From the NCBI RefSeq assembly GCF_040403615.1, contig NZ_JBBAKG010000004.1, positions 1 to 64,000 of the forward strand: DNA of 64,000 bases, written 5' to 3'. The translations under genes and the position numbers were made by a program. Origin of the DNA: Haliscomenobacter sp040403615. GTDB lineage: Bacteria; Bacteroidota; Bacteroidia; Chitinophagales; Saprospiraceae. This document shows, one piece after another, positions 40,808 to 48,108 of the stretch; the first letter of the stretch is position 1, and each line of letters opens with the position of its first letter. The notes below the pieces were generated by a model, which made no database searches, had not been told where the DNA came from, and worked only from the letters and a program-made list of their open reading frames with translations.

Positions 40808-41380
40808 TTATCCGGCAATTTCTTTGCGGATTCTACTGAGTGCTTCAGGCGTGATGCCCAGATAGGAAGCAATCATGTACTGTGGTACCCTTTGAAAAAC
40901 GTGAGGCTTTTCTTTTAACAATTTAAGGTACCGGGCTTTGCCATCCATGCTGGTCAATTCGTTGTTGCGTTCTACCACAGTGGCCAAAGCGTATTCTGCA
41001 AATCGGCGACCAAGTGTAGCCAGCTGGACAGAACGGGAAAACAAAACTTCGGCATCGTTGCGATGCATGATGAATGCTTTGGTCGCTTCGATGGCATCGA
41101 TGTTGAAGAGGGAAGGTTTTTTTAAATAATAACTGCCACTTTCGTTAAACATGCTGTTTTCCAGGAAAATATTGCGGATGGATTCTTTGTTGCCATTGAA
41201 GTTGTAGATGCGGAGTGCACCTGCGATTACAAAAATACTATGGTGGTGTACTTCACCTTCCCGCAAGATGAGTTCTCCTTTTTTGTATTCTACGTATTTG
41301 AACAAAGGCAGACCAAATGCCCAATCGGCATCACTGAGTGGAGCAATCCGGTTGAAGGTCTGTTTGAGTGCATCATACAT
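40808..41380 (-). CDS. Crp/Fnr family transcriptional regulator
   Basis: 190 aa from the ATG at 41380 (MYDALKQTFNRIAPLSDADW). Longer in-frame starts exist upstream, but that DNA is palindromic element B2, so they are rejected. An N-terminal cyclic-nucleotide-binding-like fold ('VEYKKGELILREGEVHHHSI', 'FVIAGALRIYN') leads to a C-terminal helix-turn-helix 'VPQYMIASYLGITPEALSRI'. The recognition helix has E-x-x-S-R ('EALSR'), the residues Fnr uses to read TTGAT. No cysteines are present, so it is not an Fe-S oxygen sensor. Effector unknown. Confidence 0.9.
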   Translation of the reverse strand: MYDALKQTFNRIAPLSDADWAFGLPLFKYVEYKKGELILREGEVHHHSIFVIAGALRIYNFNGNKESIRNIFLENSMFNESGSYYLKKPSLFNIDAIEATKAFIMHRNDAEVLFSRSVQLATLGRRFAEYALATVVERNNELTSMDGKARYLKLLKEKPHVFQRVPQYMIASYLGITPEALSRIRKEIAG

Positions 41381-41415
41381 GCAGGATGATTTTCTGATTG
41401 TGCATTTGCTCCAAT

Positions 41416-41535
41416 GGGCGACAAAAAAATAAGTGTTCATTTTGTCACAGAACCACATAGATAAACGATTCATTTTAAACGCCCTATCTAATCCTCTGGT
41501 TCAGTGAAAATGAACACTTATTTTTGCCCCACTGC
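41416..41535. repeat. Palindromic element, family B copy 2
   Basis: Outer arms AAAAATAAGTGTTCATTTT (within 41420-41443) and its near-perfect complement (41507-41525) enclose a stem region containing GATTAGAT-like sequence and the core AAACGATTCATTTTAAACG. In reverse orientation it aligns with the copy at 17225-17345, including the flanking GCAGTGGGGC. It lies directly upstream of the Crp/Fnr gene. Confidence 0.82.
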
Positions 41536-41563
41536 TAATGTAACTTTATTTCGTTTTCTGTTC

Positions 41564-42187
41564 CTACCGCATTGGTGGACGCTTGCGCTTGCCGCCAGCA
41601 CCGCCTCGAGACATCATTTGCCCACGCATGGCTCCCATGCGATTGGCCGCATTGAGTTGGCCTTTATTTTGTTTCAGGGCTTTGTCAAATTCCTCGATTT
41701 GGTTTTTGATCATGCTTTCGGTCACTTTCAGTTGCTTCAGGTTGCGCAGGTGTGCTTCGGCCTCTTTGATTTTGCCTTTATTCGCTTTGATGCTGGCCAA
41801 TTGTAGTTCTATCATGGCCTTTTCGTTGTCGGTTGGCAGCTTCAAAGCTTGGGCTTTGTTGAGGTAAATTTCTCCTTCATCCGTTCTTTTATCAGACATT
41901 GCCATTGTACCCTTCAACATAAAGTAATATGCCCGGTTGGTCACGTAAAGCCATTCAGGTTTCAGGGTCAGGTTGAGGCGTTTGGTTGCCGCCGCCATAT
42001 CTCCAGTCTGCATGATCTCCGCAGCGGACTGTACGGTACCCAATAAAACATACCCTACAGTGAGTGCTACTCCAAACAGGATGAAGGGAAAACCGTACCA
42101 AAATCCAAAAGCCGCAGAAAGTGCAATGCCCCCCAAAGTCAGAATCCCCATCAACGCAAAACGCAAATGAATATTGATTGTAAACAT
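41564..42187 (-). CDS. Hypothetical two-span membrane protein with helical cytoplasmic tail
   Basis: 207 aa. Two N-terminal membrane segments ('RFALMGILTLGGIALSAAFG', 'FILFGVALTVGYVLLG') are followed by TPR-like helices ('EIYLNKAQALKLPTDNEKAM', 'IKEAEAHLRNLKQLKVTES') and a basic Arg/Gly-rich tail ('MMSRGGAGGKRKRPPMR'). I do not recognise a named family; similar small membrane/TPR proteins are common in Bacteroidota. Single-gene unit. Confidence 0.78.
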   Translation of the reverse strand: MFTINIHLRFALMGILTLGGIALSAAFGFWYGFPFILFGVALTVGYVLLGTVQSAAEIMQTGDMAAATKRLNLTLKPEWLYVTNRAYYFMLKGTMAMSDKRTDEGEIYLNKAQALKLPTDNEKAMIELQLASIKANKGKIKEAEAHLRNLKQLKVTESMIKNQIEEFDKALKQNKGQLNAANRMGAMRGQMMSRGGAGGKRKRPPMR

Positions 42188-42515
42188 GTTTGCTGTTATT
42201 TTAAACCCAAAGGTAGCCAGTACCCACCATACTTCAAAAAGGTACTTGTTATTTATCTATTCAGTTCCTTCAATCAAGAGGGCTAAGCCCAACACAACTT
42301 ATGTGTTAAAAACCTGTCTATCAAATTTTTAAAACAATAAACTCTTGACAATGCCAAAATCTAGGTGGGTAACTGTAGTCAAAATCTGGTAGTACTTCAT
42401 CCTGCGCTGGTGCTTATTTTTGCATCATTACGTCTGTACAGGGTATTGCATTAGGATGATCGGGTTTAGAAACGCCACCATGAAAACCCTCATAATCATG
42501 GAGCAAATTTACCCT

Positions 42516-42602
42516 TTACACCAACACCGCTTCTTCGGCGCTGATCTTAAAAAATACAGCGTCCAGGCGGCCTTCTTCATCGTAATAACCGATGACACTC
42601 AT
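42516..42602 (-). pseudogene. Possible gene remnant or small protein (28 codons)
   Basis: Reads MSVIGYYDEEGRLDAVFFKI then SAEEAVLV and stops. Amino-acid composition and codon choice look like real coding sequence rather than noise, but no longer gene, family or own promoter is visible. It may be the surviving C-terminus of a decayed gene. Weak call. Confidence 0.2.
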
Positions 42603-42624
42603 TTGGGCCGATAAAAGGAAGCAT

Positions 42625-42657
42625 GACCGGGCAAATTTGTCCGGTCTTTTTTTATTT
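42625..42657 (+). terminator. Plus-strand rho-independent terminator
   Basis: GACCGGGCAAA/TTTGTCCGGTC forms an 11-bp stem with one G-U pair (42625-42646), followed by TTTTTTTATTTTTTTT. It lies 35 bp upstream of the CotH-like gene, not downstream of any annotated plus-strand gene, so it either ends an unannotated short transcript or shields that gene. Confidence 0.7.
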
Positions 42658-42690
42658 TTTTTGCATCTTTGCCTTAGAAACATACCACCC

Positions 42691-43704
42691 ATGTCTATCA
42701 AATCCTTATCCCTGTTTTTTTCCATTTTTGTATTGGTTTGGGGCAACACCTTGCACAGCCAAAAAAGTGACACCGCCAAAACCATTTTTGAATTCATGGC
42801 TTTTGGCGATGTACTCGAAATGGAACTCAGTACTGATCTTAGCTTGCTAAAAGATCAAAAAAAAACCAATGAGTACCAGCCTGCTACCATTTCCTTTGCT
42901 GATGCAGGTGGAGCAATTCAAAAATGGGAAATCAAACTGCGCTCCAGGGGTAAATTTCGCCGACGGATTTGTGTACTTCCACCACTCAAGTTAAATTTCA
43001 ACAAAGGCGATCTCCAAAAAGCAGGTCTGGCCAAAGATGACGAATTAAAGCTAGTTACCCATTGCATCGAGGGGTTTGATGGCAAAGAGTTTCTCTTGAA
43101 AGAGTACCTTGCTTACAAACTGTACCAGTTGATCAGCCCATATGCGCTGAAAGTACACCTGGTAGAAGTCAAATACCGCGATACCCAAACCAAGGCTAAA
43201 TCCAGCGGCTGGGGTATTTTAATGGAAGATGAAGGCAGTATGGCCAAGCGGCACGGAGGCAAACTTTGTGATGATTGCTATTCTACGCCCAAAGACAGCC
43301 TGGATATGGAGCAGGTCAATGCCTCCTGCTTGTTTGAGTACATGATCGGGAATACCGACTGGTCGATCCCTATGGTGCGCAACGTAAAAATGATCAAGTT
43401 CAAAGATGGCCGCAAAGCGGCAATCGTTCCTTACGATTTCGATTTTTCTGGCCTCGTAAATGCGAGCTATGCATTGGCAAATCAAGACTATAAATTGAAA
43501 AGCTTGCGCGAAAGGGTTTTTCTGAGTATGACTCAAAGTGACGACGAAATAGCCCGCACCAAAGCCCTTTTTGAATCCAAACGCAAGGAAATGACCGCCC
43601 TTGTCAAAGGGTTTAAGCACCTCAGTTCTGCCGGACGGATAGATGCACTTAATTACCTGGATGAGTTTTTTGAATCGTTGAAAAAGCCCTTGAAGCGTCC
43701 TTAA
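42691..43704 (+). CDS. CotH kinase-like exported protein
   Basis: 337 aa from the ATG at 42691 (MSIKSLSLFFSIFVLVWGN, signal peptide); the longer frame from 42592 runs through a terminator and is rejected. The pattern 'WEIKLRSRGKFRRRICVLPP' (RGN/RGK-type), 'NASCLFEYMIGNTDWSIPMV' and 'AAIVPYDFDFSGLVNASYA' follows the CotH atypical-kinase fold: an R-x-R-G motif, G-N-x-D catalytic loop and P-x-D-x-D metal-binding motif. CotH of Bacillus phosphorylates spore coat protein; secreted relatives in Bacteroidota are uncharacterised. Its stop overlaps the stop of the convergent methyltransferase-like gene by a few bases. Confidence 0.7.
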   Translation: MSIKSLSLFFSIFVLVWGNTLHSQKSDTAKTIFEFMAFGDVLEMELSTDLSLLKDQKKTNEYQPATISFADAGGAIQKWEIKLRSRGKFRRRICVLPPLKLNFNKGDLQKAGLAKDDELKLVTHCIEGFDGKEFLLKEYLAYKLYQLISPYALKVHLVEVKYRDTQTKAKSSGWGILMEDEGSMAKRHGGKLCDDCYSTPKDSLDMEQVNASCLFEYMIGNTDWSIPMVRNVKMIKFKDGRKAAIVPYDFDFSGLVNASYALANQDYKLKSLRERVFLSMTQSDDEIARTKALFESKRKEMTALVKGFKHLSSAGRIDALNYLDEFFESLKKPLKRP

Positions 43705-44378
43705 TTCAACTTTGACTTATCGTTGACCAAAACCCAATTGGATTCCACTTCGATGTAGGTGGCATTGGGAAATACCTTTCTGAATACTTGTGAATAAAAT
43801 TGATCCGCTTTGCGTCGATCCGCACTGCGTAGCGAGAGTACATTGTACAACAACAATCCTCCGAGCTCCAGACGATCCTGCAATTGTTCCAAAAATTCGA
43901 TTTGTTGGAAGGGCCCGGGGATTTGATCATCCAGAAAAACATCCATACAAATCAGGTCAAAATGCTGGTAAGTACTGGCCACAAAGATCTCGGCATCGGT
44001 GCAAATCAGGTCGATGGGGGATTTTAGGTCTGCCAAGGTATAGCGGTAGGCTAAATCAATGATCACTTCATCAATTTCCACTGCGGTGATGTGAAAATTG
44101 AGTTTCATTTTTTTTTCCAATAAAAAGGGAATGCTGCCCAAACCCAACCCGAGCACCAATGCTTCATTGTTGGGCAATTCGGAAAGCTTACATTGCTCGA
44201 AGGCACGGGCAAAATTGATGTAATAATCCTCAAAAGAATAGACCGCATGAGCGGTACTCAATTGGAAACGCCCCATGCGCATGCTTACGTAAAGATGTGG
44301 ATTGTACTCACTCGATGCACTTTCGAGGTGGATTTCAACTAGGTAACTCAGGAAACGTTTCCAGGCAGGAATGTGCAT
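43701..44378 (-). CDS. Spermidine synthase-like class I methyltransferase-fold protein
   Basis: 225 aa. A Rossmann fold with 'EALVLGLGLGSIPFLLEKKM' (motif I), 'ITAVEIDEVIIDLAYRYT' (acidic loop binding the cosubstrate), 'FDLICMDVFLDDQIPGPFQQ' and 'LQDRLELGGLLLYNVLSL'. This matches spermidine-synthase-like proteins. The polyamine-binding Tyr-Asp pair of true SpeE is not evident, so it may act on another acceptor. Second gene after the GlmU-like gene, 9 bp apart. Confidence 0.82.
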   Translation of the reverse strand: MHIPAWKRFLSYLVEIHLESASSEYNPHLYVSMRMGRFQLSTAHAVYSFEDYYINFARAFEQCKLSELPNNEALVLGLGLGSIPFLLEKKMKLNFHITAVEIDEVIIDLAYRYTLADLKSPIDLICTDAEIFVASTYQHFDLICMDVFLDDQIPGPFQQIEFLEQLQDRLELGGLLLYNVLSLRSADRRKADQFYSQVFRKVFPNATYIEVESNWVLVNDKSKLN

Positions 44379-44387
44379 ACTGCTTAT

Positions 44388-45593
44388 TTACTTTTCCCAG
44401 TTTCGGTACCTGGAAGTGTCTTCAAAAGCCCGCAACAAAATCAAACGCTCAGAAATATCAAAAGCTTTACCCCGGCGCCCCATCATCGCTTCGGCGGTTT
44501 CAAAGGCTTTATCCAACTGGAAGGTAGTGAATCCGGCAGCACCACCCCATGCAAAAGATGGGATGAAAGCCCTGGGAAATCCAGCACCAAAAACGTTGGC
44601 GCCCACCCCAATTACCGTTCCAGTGTTGAGCATGGTATTGATGCCAACCTTGACGTGATCACCCATGATGACGCCACAAAATTGAACTCCCGATGGCAAA
44701 AACTGCCCTGCCGGGTAATTCCATATTTTTACTTGTTCGTAAGTATTTTTTAGGTTGGAGGTATTGGTATCCGCTCCGATGTTGCACCATTCACCAATCA
44801 CGGAATTTCCCAAAAAGCCCTCGTGGGCTTTATTGGAATAACCTTGCATTACGGCATTGCTCACCTCGCCACCGATGCGGCACCACGGGCCAAAAGAATT
44901 GCTGCCATAGAGTCGGGCGCCCATTTTTACCTGAGCCGATTCACCAAGCGCCAATCCACCCCGGATTAGGCTGCCTTCCATGATTTCGGCATTTTTTCCA
45001 ACGTAGATGGGGCCGTCCACTACATTCAGGCTGGCGCCTTCTACTTTGGCCCCTTCCTCCAAAAAAATACGTCCGGAATCCCCAATGACCCGGTTACTGT
45101 CTGACAGAGGCTGAGATTCGCGGCCTTGGGTCAGCAATTGAAAATCTTCTTCCAAAGCAGGAGCGTTGAGCATAAAAATATCCCAGGGATTGTCAATCTT
45201 CAAAAAAGGGGTGTCTTCGATATCGTAAACATGGAGTTGCTCGATGTCTTCGTCGTGGATGAGGTTTTCCAACTGCTCCCGATCCAGTTTGGCCACAATG
45301 AGCTCTTCTCCTTTCAGGTAAGCTTCATTGAATTCCATTTGTCGAATCAGTCTGATCAAGCGGTCGGAGGGCATTACCGAGCCATTGATAACGATGTTTT
45401 CATCGCCGTATTCAATCGGGAACTTGCTTGCGAGGTAGTCTTGGGTAATGAAAGAGACTTTCGCGTTAAGCCACTTTTCCCATTTTTCCCGAATAGTGAG
45501 TGCACCTACTCGTAGGTCACCTACTGGTCGGGTAAAAGTAAGAGGAAGCAGTTGCTCGCGAACTTCGCTGTCAAATAAAATCACGTGCCACAT
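44388..45593 (-). CDS. GlmU-like putative sugar nucleotidyltransferase / left-handed beta-helix protein
   Basis: 401 aa from the ATG at 45593 (MWHVILFDSEVREQLLPLTF). The N-terminal half is a short nucleotidyltransferase-like domain (residues 'LTFTRPVGDLRVGALTIREK'). The C-terminal half is a hexapeptide-repeat left-handed beta helix ('GPIYVGKNAEIMEGSLIRGG', 'CGVIMGDHVKVGINTMLNTG' then 'TVIGVGANVFG'). This is the Bacteroidota GlmU-related family ('putative sugar nucleotidyl transferase'). It lacks the full N-terminal LxxGxGTRM motif of GlmU, so enzymatic activity is uncertain. Upstream of and co-transcribed with the spermidine-synthase-like gene. Confidence 0.85.
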   Translation of the reverse strand: MWHVILFDSEVREQLLPLTFTRPVGDLRVGALTIREKWEKWLNAKVSFITQDYLASKFPIEYGDENIVINGSVMPSDRLIRLIRQMEFNEAYLKGEELIVAKLDREQLENLIHDEDIEQLHVYDIEDTPFLKIDNPWDIFMLNAPALEEDFQLLTQGRESQPLSDSNRVIGDSGRIFLEEGAKVEGASLNVVDGPIYVGKNAEIMEGSLIRGGLALGESAQVKMGARLYGSNSFGPWCRIGGEVSNAVMQGYSNKAHEGFLGNSVIGEWCNIGADTNTSNLKNTYEQVKIWNYPAGQFLPSGVQFCGVIMGDHVKVGINTMLNTGTVIGVGANVFGAGFPRAFIPSFAWGGAAGFTTFQLDKAFETAEAMMGRRGKAFDISERLILLRAFEDTSRYRNWEK

Positions 45594-45623
45594 AGGACGT
45601 ATAGAAGTTTGCCCGAAAATTAA

Positions 45624-45661
45624 AAAAAAAGTCCCAACCAAACCTGATTGGGACTTTTTTT
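45624..45661. terminator. Terminator of rpmE2
   Basis: AAAAAAAGTCCCAA (45624-45637) pairs perfectly over 14 bp with TTGGGACTTTTTTT (45648-45661), loop 10 nt, 24 bp past the L31 stop codon. Confidence 0.88.
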
Positions 45662-45685
45662 ACCGTAATCACTTTGCAGCGTGAT

Positions 45686-45946
45686 TTACGACTTCTGAGC
45701 GAATTTGGCAAATTTCTTATTGAACTTGTCAATACGGCCCGCTGTATCCACAAACTTCATTCTTCCAGTAAAGAAAGGATGAGATGCGCTGGAAATTTCC
45801 AGTTTGATCAACGGATATTCATTGCCATCTTCCCAAACGATGCTATCGCGGCTAGGGGCACAAGAACGCCCCATCCAAGCTTCGTCGCAAGAGAAGTCCT
45901 TGAATACCACTGTGCGGTAAGTTTTCGGATGGATTTCTTTCTTCAT
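45686..45946 (-). CDS. rpmE2: 50S ribosomal protein L31 type B
   Basis: 86 aa. 'MKKEIHPKTYRTVVFKDFSC' and 'SSASHPFFTGRMKFVDTAGR' are diagnostic. It lacks the CxxC zinc pair of type A L31, so this is the zinc-independent form, the only L31 seen in this window. Own consensus promoter (45982-46013) and own terminator, hence monocistronic. Confidence 0.96.
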   Translation of the reverse strand: MKKEIHPKTYRTVVFKDFSCDEAWMGRSCAPSRDSIVWEDGNEYPLIKLEISSASHPFFTGRMKFVDTAGRIDKFNKKFAKFAQKS

Positions 45947-45981
45947 GGCAAATTCTTTTTTCTTTTTGTAAATTCAGGGTA

Positions 45982-46013
45982 CAAAGATAAAATGCTTTGT
46001 GCAATAAATCAAA
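45982..46013 (-). promoter_or_regulatory. Consensus promoter of rpmE2
   Basis: On the minus strand TTTG (46010-46013), a 20-bp spacer and TATCTTTG (45982-45989) match the Bacteroidota consensus at every defined base, about 36 bp upstream of the ATG. Confidence 0.75.
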
Positions 46014-46087
46014 GGTGTTGTGCAAAAAAAACTGGATTTTTTCTAGAAGTTATTTCTTGCGTATCTTTAGCAGAATCTAAAAATAAA

Positions 46088-46597
46088 ATGTCTATGTCTT
46101 TTCCACTTGGTCTTAAGCGTTCTTGTTCTATGGTCATTTTGCGCCACCAGCAGCATTTTCTGTTGCTGAAGCGCATCAAGCCTCCTTATGTAGGCAGTTA
46201 TTTGCCAGTAGGAGGCAAACTTGAGCCTTTCGAAGATCCGCGTACTGCCGCGATCCGGGAGACGAAGGAAGAAACGGGTTTGGACATCACGGCCCTGAAG
46301 TTTGGAGGCACCTTGATGGAAAGTTCGCCGATTGACTACAACTGGCAATGCAACATCTACATTGCGGATATTGATTTCATCACTCCCCCACCCTGCCCGG
46401 AAGGTGATCTGGAGTGGATTGCATTTGCAGATGTGCCCAATGTACCTACTCCACCCACGGATTTCACAGTTTACCAATATTTGATGCAGGAAAAGCCCTT
46501 CGCTTTCAATGCGGCATACGACGGGGAGATGAATTTGATTTTTATGGACGAGGAGATTGAGGGGGTCAGGATTTTGGAGAAGCCATTTTTGCTTTGA
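46088..46597 (+). CDS. Nudix hydrolase (8-oxo-dGTP diphosphatase-like)
   Basis: 169 aa from the ATG at 46088; a second ATG at 46094 is also possible. The Nudix box is complete: 'GGKLEPFEDPRTAAIRETKE' followed by 'ETGL' fits Gx5Ex7REUxEExGU. The rest ('SMVILRHQQHFLLLKRI', 'WQCNIYIADIDFITPPPCPE') resembles MutT/YjhB-type pyrophosphatases that clean up oxidised or non-canonical nucleotides. Substrate not determinable. It lies 52 bp upstream of the HipA-like kinase on the same strand. Confidence 0.9.
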   Translation: MSMSFPLGLKRSCSMVILRHQQHFLLLKRIKPPYVGSYLPVGGKLEPFEDPRTAAIRETKEETGLDITALKFGGTLMESSPIDYNWQCNIYIADIDFITPPPCPEGDLEWIAFADVPNVPTPPTDFTVYQYLMQEKPFAFNAAYDGEMNLIFMDEEIEGVRILEKPFLL

Positions 46598-46649
46598 GTA
46601 GAATCCAATCAATAAAATCGTTATTTTTCTCTAATAAAAGCTACCCTAT

Positions 46650-47645
46650 ATGAATTTAAGGCCAGCTAAAATTGAAAATTATAGCGGATACTATTTCAAC
46701 TGGCATGGTAAGCTACCTCCATTGCGTAAAAACAATTACATTATCATTGAGGATAAATCAGTGGGTGGTGATGCACCAAAGGACTTTATTAAAGTGTATG
46801 AGTATGGCTCCGGTCTAAGGAGCCGCCCAAACACCTGGCCTGCTTACATTGCTAAAGTTGGCCATAAATGGTATCCGATGGAAAGTATCACCGAATACTT
46901 GTTGAATCGCATCGGAGAAGTACTGGGGCTAGAAATGGCCTTTTCCCGTCTGATGGTTGCGGGGGAACAAATCCGTTTTCTTAGTCGTTATTTTTTGACT
47001 GAGCATGAACAGCTGGTACATGGTGCTCAGGTTTTCTCTGGTTACTTGGAAGATGAAGAAATGGTAGAACAGATTGAGCGCGAGCAAATGTCAAGAGATT
47101 TGTTTACTTTTCAGTTTGTTGAAGCATCATTTAGACATCAATTTCCTGAATATGCATCATCGTTACTTAATAGTTTTGTCAAACTTTTGGTTTTTGATGC
47201 AATCATCGGCAACAATGATCGACATTTTTACAATTGGGGAATAATTACAGACATTACTGGTAAAATTCCCCCTCGGTTCTCCCCAATCTATGATACTGCA
47301 AGAGGCCTTTTTTGGAATGTTGCTGAACATCAGATCAATGAACGCCTCAAAAAACCAAAAGAAATGAATGATTTTTTAAAGAAATATTTAAACAGATCCT
47401 TACCAAAGACTGGGTGGGAGGAGGCAAAAAACATTAACCACTTCGACTTAATTGAATTGCTTTTCAAAAAGGATCGGAGATATTGTGACGTTTGTTCTGA
47501 ATTACTGAACTTTGAAAAACTGAATGCTGTTATTGATCTGCTCAATAAGGAATTTTCAACTTTGATGAGCATTGAAAGACGTCAAATAATTGAACAGTGT
47601 TTGACGTTGAGGTATGAGCAATTAAATGCGGTTTGTAATGCATGA
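46650..47645 (+). CDS. HipA-like serine/threonine kinase (stand-alone catalytic part)
   Basis: 331 aa. The catalytic HipA signature is intact: 'FDAIIGNNDRHFYNWGII' (N-x-D-R-H-x-x-N) and 'FSPIYDTARGLFWN' (metal-binding D). 'AYIAKVGHKWYPMESITEYL' followed by 'LLNRIGEVLGL' supplies the nucleotide-binding Lys and Glu helix. HipA proper (about 440 aa) begins with an extra N-terminal subdomain; here that subdomain is absent and encoded separately just downstream. HipA kinases inactivate GltX or other synthetases and cause dormancy. No HipB-type HTH repressor is adjacent. Target unknown. Confidence 0.82.
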   Translation: MNLRPAKIENYSGYYFNWHGKLPPLRKNNYIIIEDKSVGGDAPKDFIKVYEYGSGLRSRPNTWPAYIAKVGHKWYPMESITEYLLNRIGEVLGLEMAFSRLMVAGEQIRFLSRYFLTEHEQLVHGAQVFSGYLEDEEMVEQIEREQMSRDLFTFQFVEASFRHQFPEYASSLLNSFVKLLVFDAIIGNNDRHFYNWGIITDITGKIPPRFSPIYDTARGLFWNVAEHQINERLKKPKEMNDFLKKYLNRSLPKTGWEEAKNINHFDLIELLFKKDRRYCDVCSELLNFEKLNAVIDLLNKEFSTLMSIERRQIIEQCLTLRYEQLNAVCNA

Positions 47646-48051
47646 GATGAGTGAGACAATAATTGGTGTTGTAAAAAAATGGCTCTGGAAGACCGAAGAC
47701 CAACAGGAAATTGTTGTCCCCATAGACATAGAGTTTAATTTCACTCTAAGCTTTCGTTCGCTTGAGATAGGTACGTTACGTTTAAGTAACGGGAAATGGA
47801 CATTTGTATATTCTGATTCTTTCAAAGCACAAGAGGAAATCAAACCACTTCCCGATTTCCCCAAATTGGATAAAGTCTACACGTCTGAAGAACTCTATCC
47901 TTTTTTTGTACAACGTATTCCTGGTTTAGGGCAACCTAAAGTAAAAGAAATTCTTGAAAAAGAACACATTGATGAGCACAATGAAGCACAGTTGCTCATC
48001 CGCTTCGGGCGATTTACCATTTCAAATCCTTTCGAATTAAAAGTGGTTTGA
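47638..48051 (+). CDS. HipA N-terminal-subdomain-like protein (HipS-like), possible antitoxin or regulator
   Basis: About 137 aa. In-frame ATGs at 47626, 47638 and 47647 are all possible; the first two overlap the kinase stop (47643-47645), indicating translational coupling. 'LEIGTLRLSNGKWTFVYSDS', 'EIKPLPDFPKLDKVYTSEEL' and 'YPFFVQRIPGLGQPKVKEIL' match the Couple_hipA / HipA N-terminal subdomain. In the HipBST system of E. coli a separate HipS with this fold is the antitoxin of the HipT kinase. Here the order is kinase first, then HipS-like, with no HipB. Function by analogy only. Confidence 0.7.
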   Translation: MHEMSETIIGVVKKWLWKTEDQQEIVVPIDIEFNFTLSFRSLEIGTLRLSNGKWTFVYSDSFKAQEEIKPLPDFPKLDKVYTSEELYPFFVQRIPGLGQPKVKEILEKEHIDEHNEAQLLIRFGRFTISNPFELKVV

Positions 48052-48108
48052 TGCGCTTTAATCTTTATTCGCCGTTCTAACCGTCCTGCAATCTTAAAAT
48101 CAGCCAGC

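Larger units (their letters stand above)
42188..42690. other. Intergenic region with weak small-gene signals
   Basis: About 500 bp. A -7-like TATTTTTG on the plus strand (42415-42422) without a clear -33 box, a 44-codon plus-strand ORF from 42480, an antisense 28-codon ORF (42516-42602) and a plus-strand terminator (42625-42657). Either a short plus-strand transcript or a gene remnant is possible. Confidence 0.35.

Noticed and set aside
41381..41473. N-terminal extension of the Crp/Fnr protein
   Set aside because: It would translate palindromic element B2; homologous regulators start near 41380.
42592..42690. N-terminal extension of the CotH-like protein
   Set aside because: The extension would translate the terminator hairpin at 42625-42657; the ATG at 42691 starts a clean signal peptide.
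45674..46087. Long N-terminal extension of the Nudix protein
   Set aside because: It is antisense to rpmE2 and its promoter; the Nudix fold begins at the ATG at 46088.
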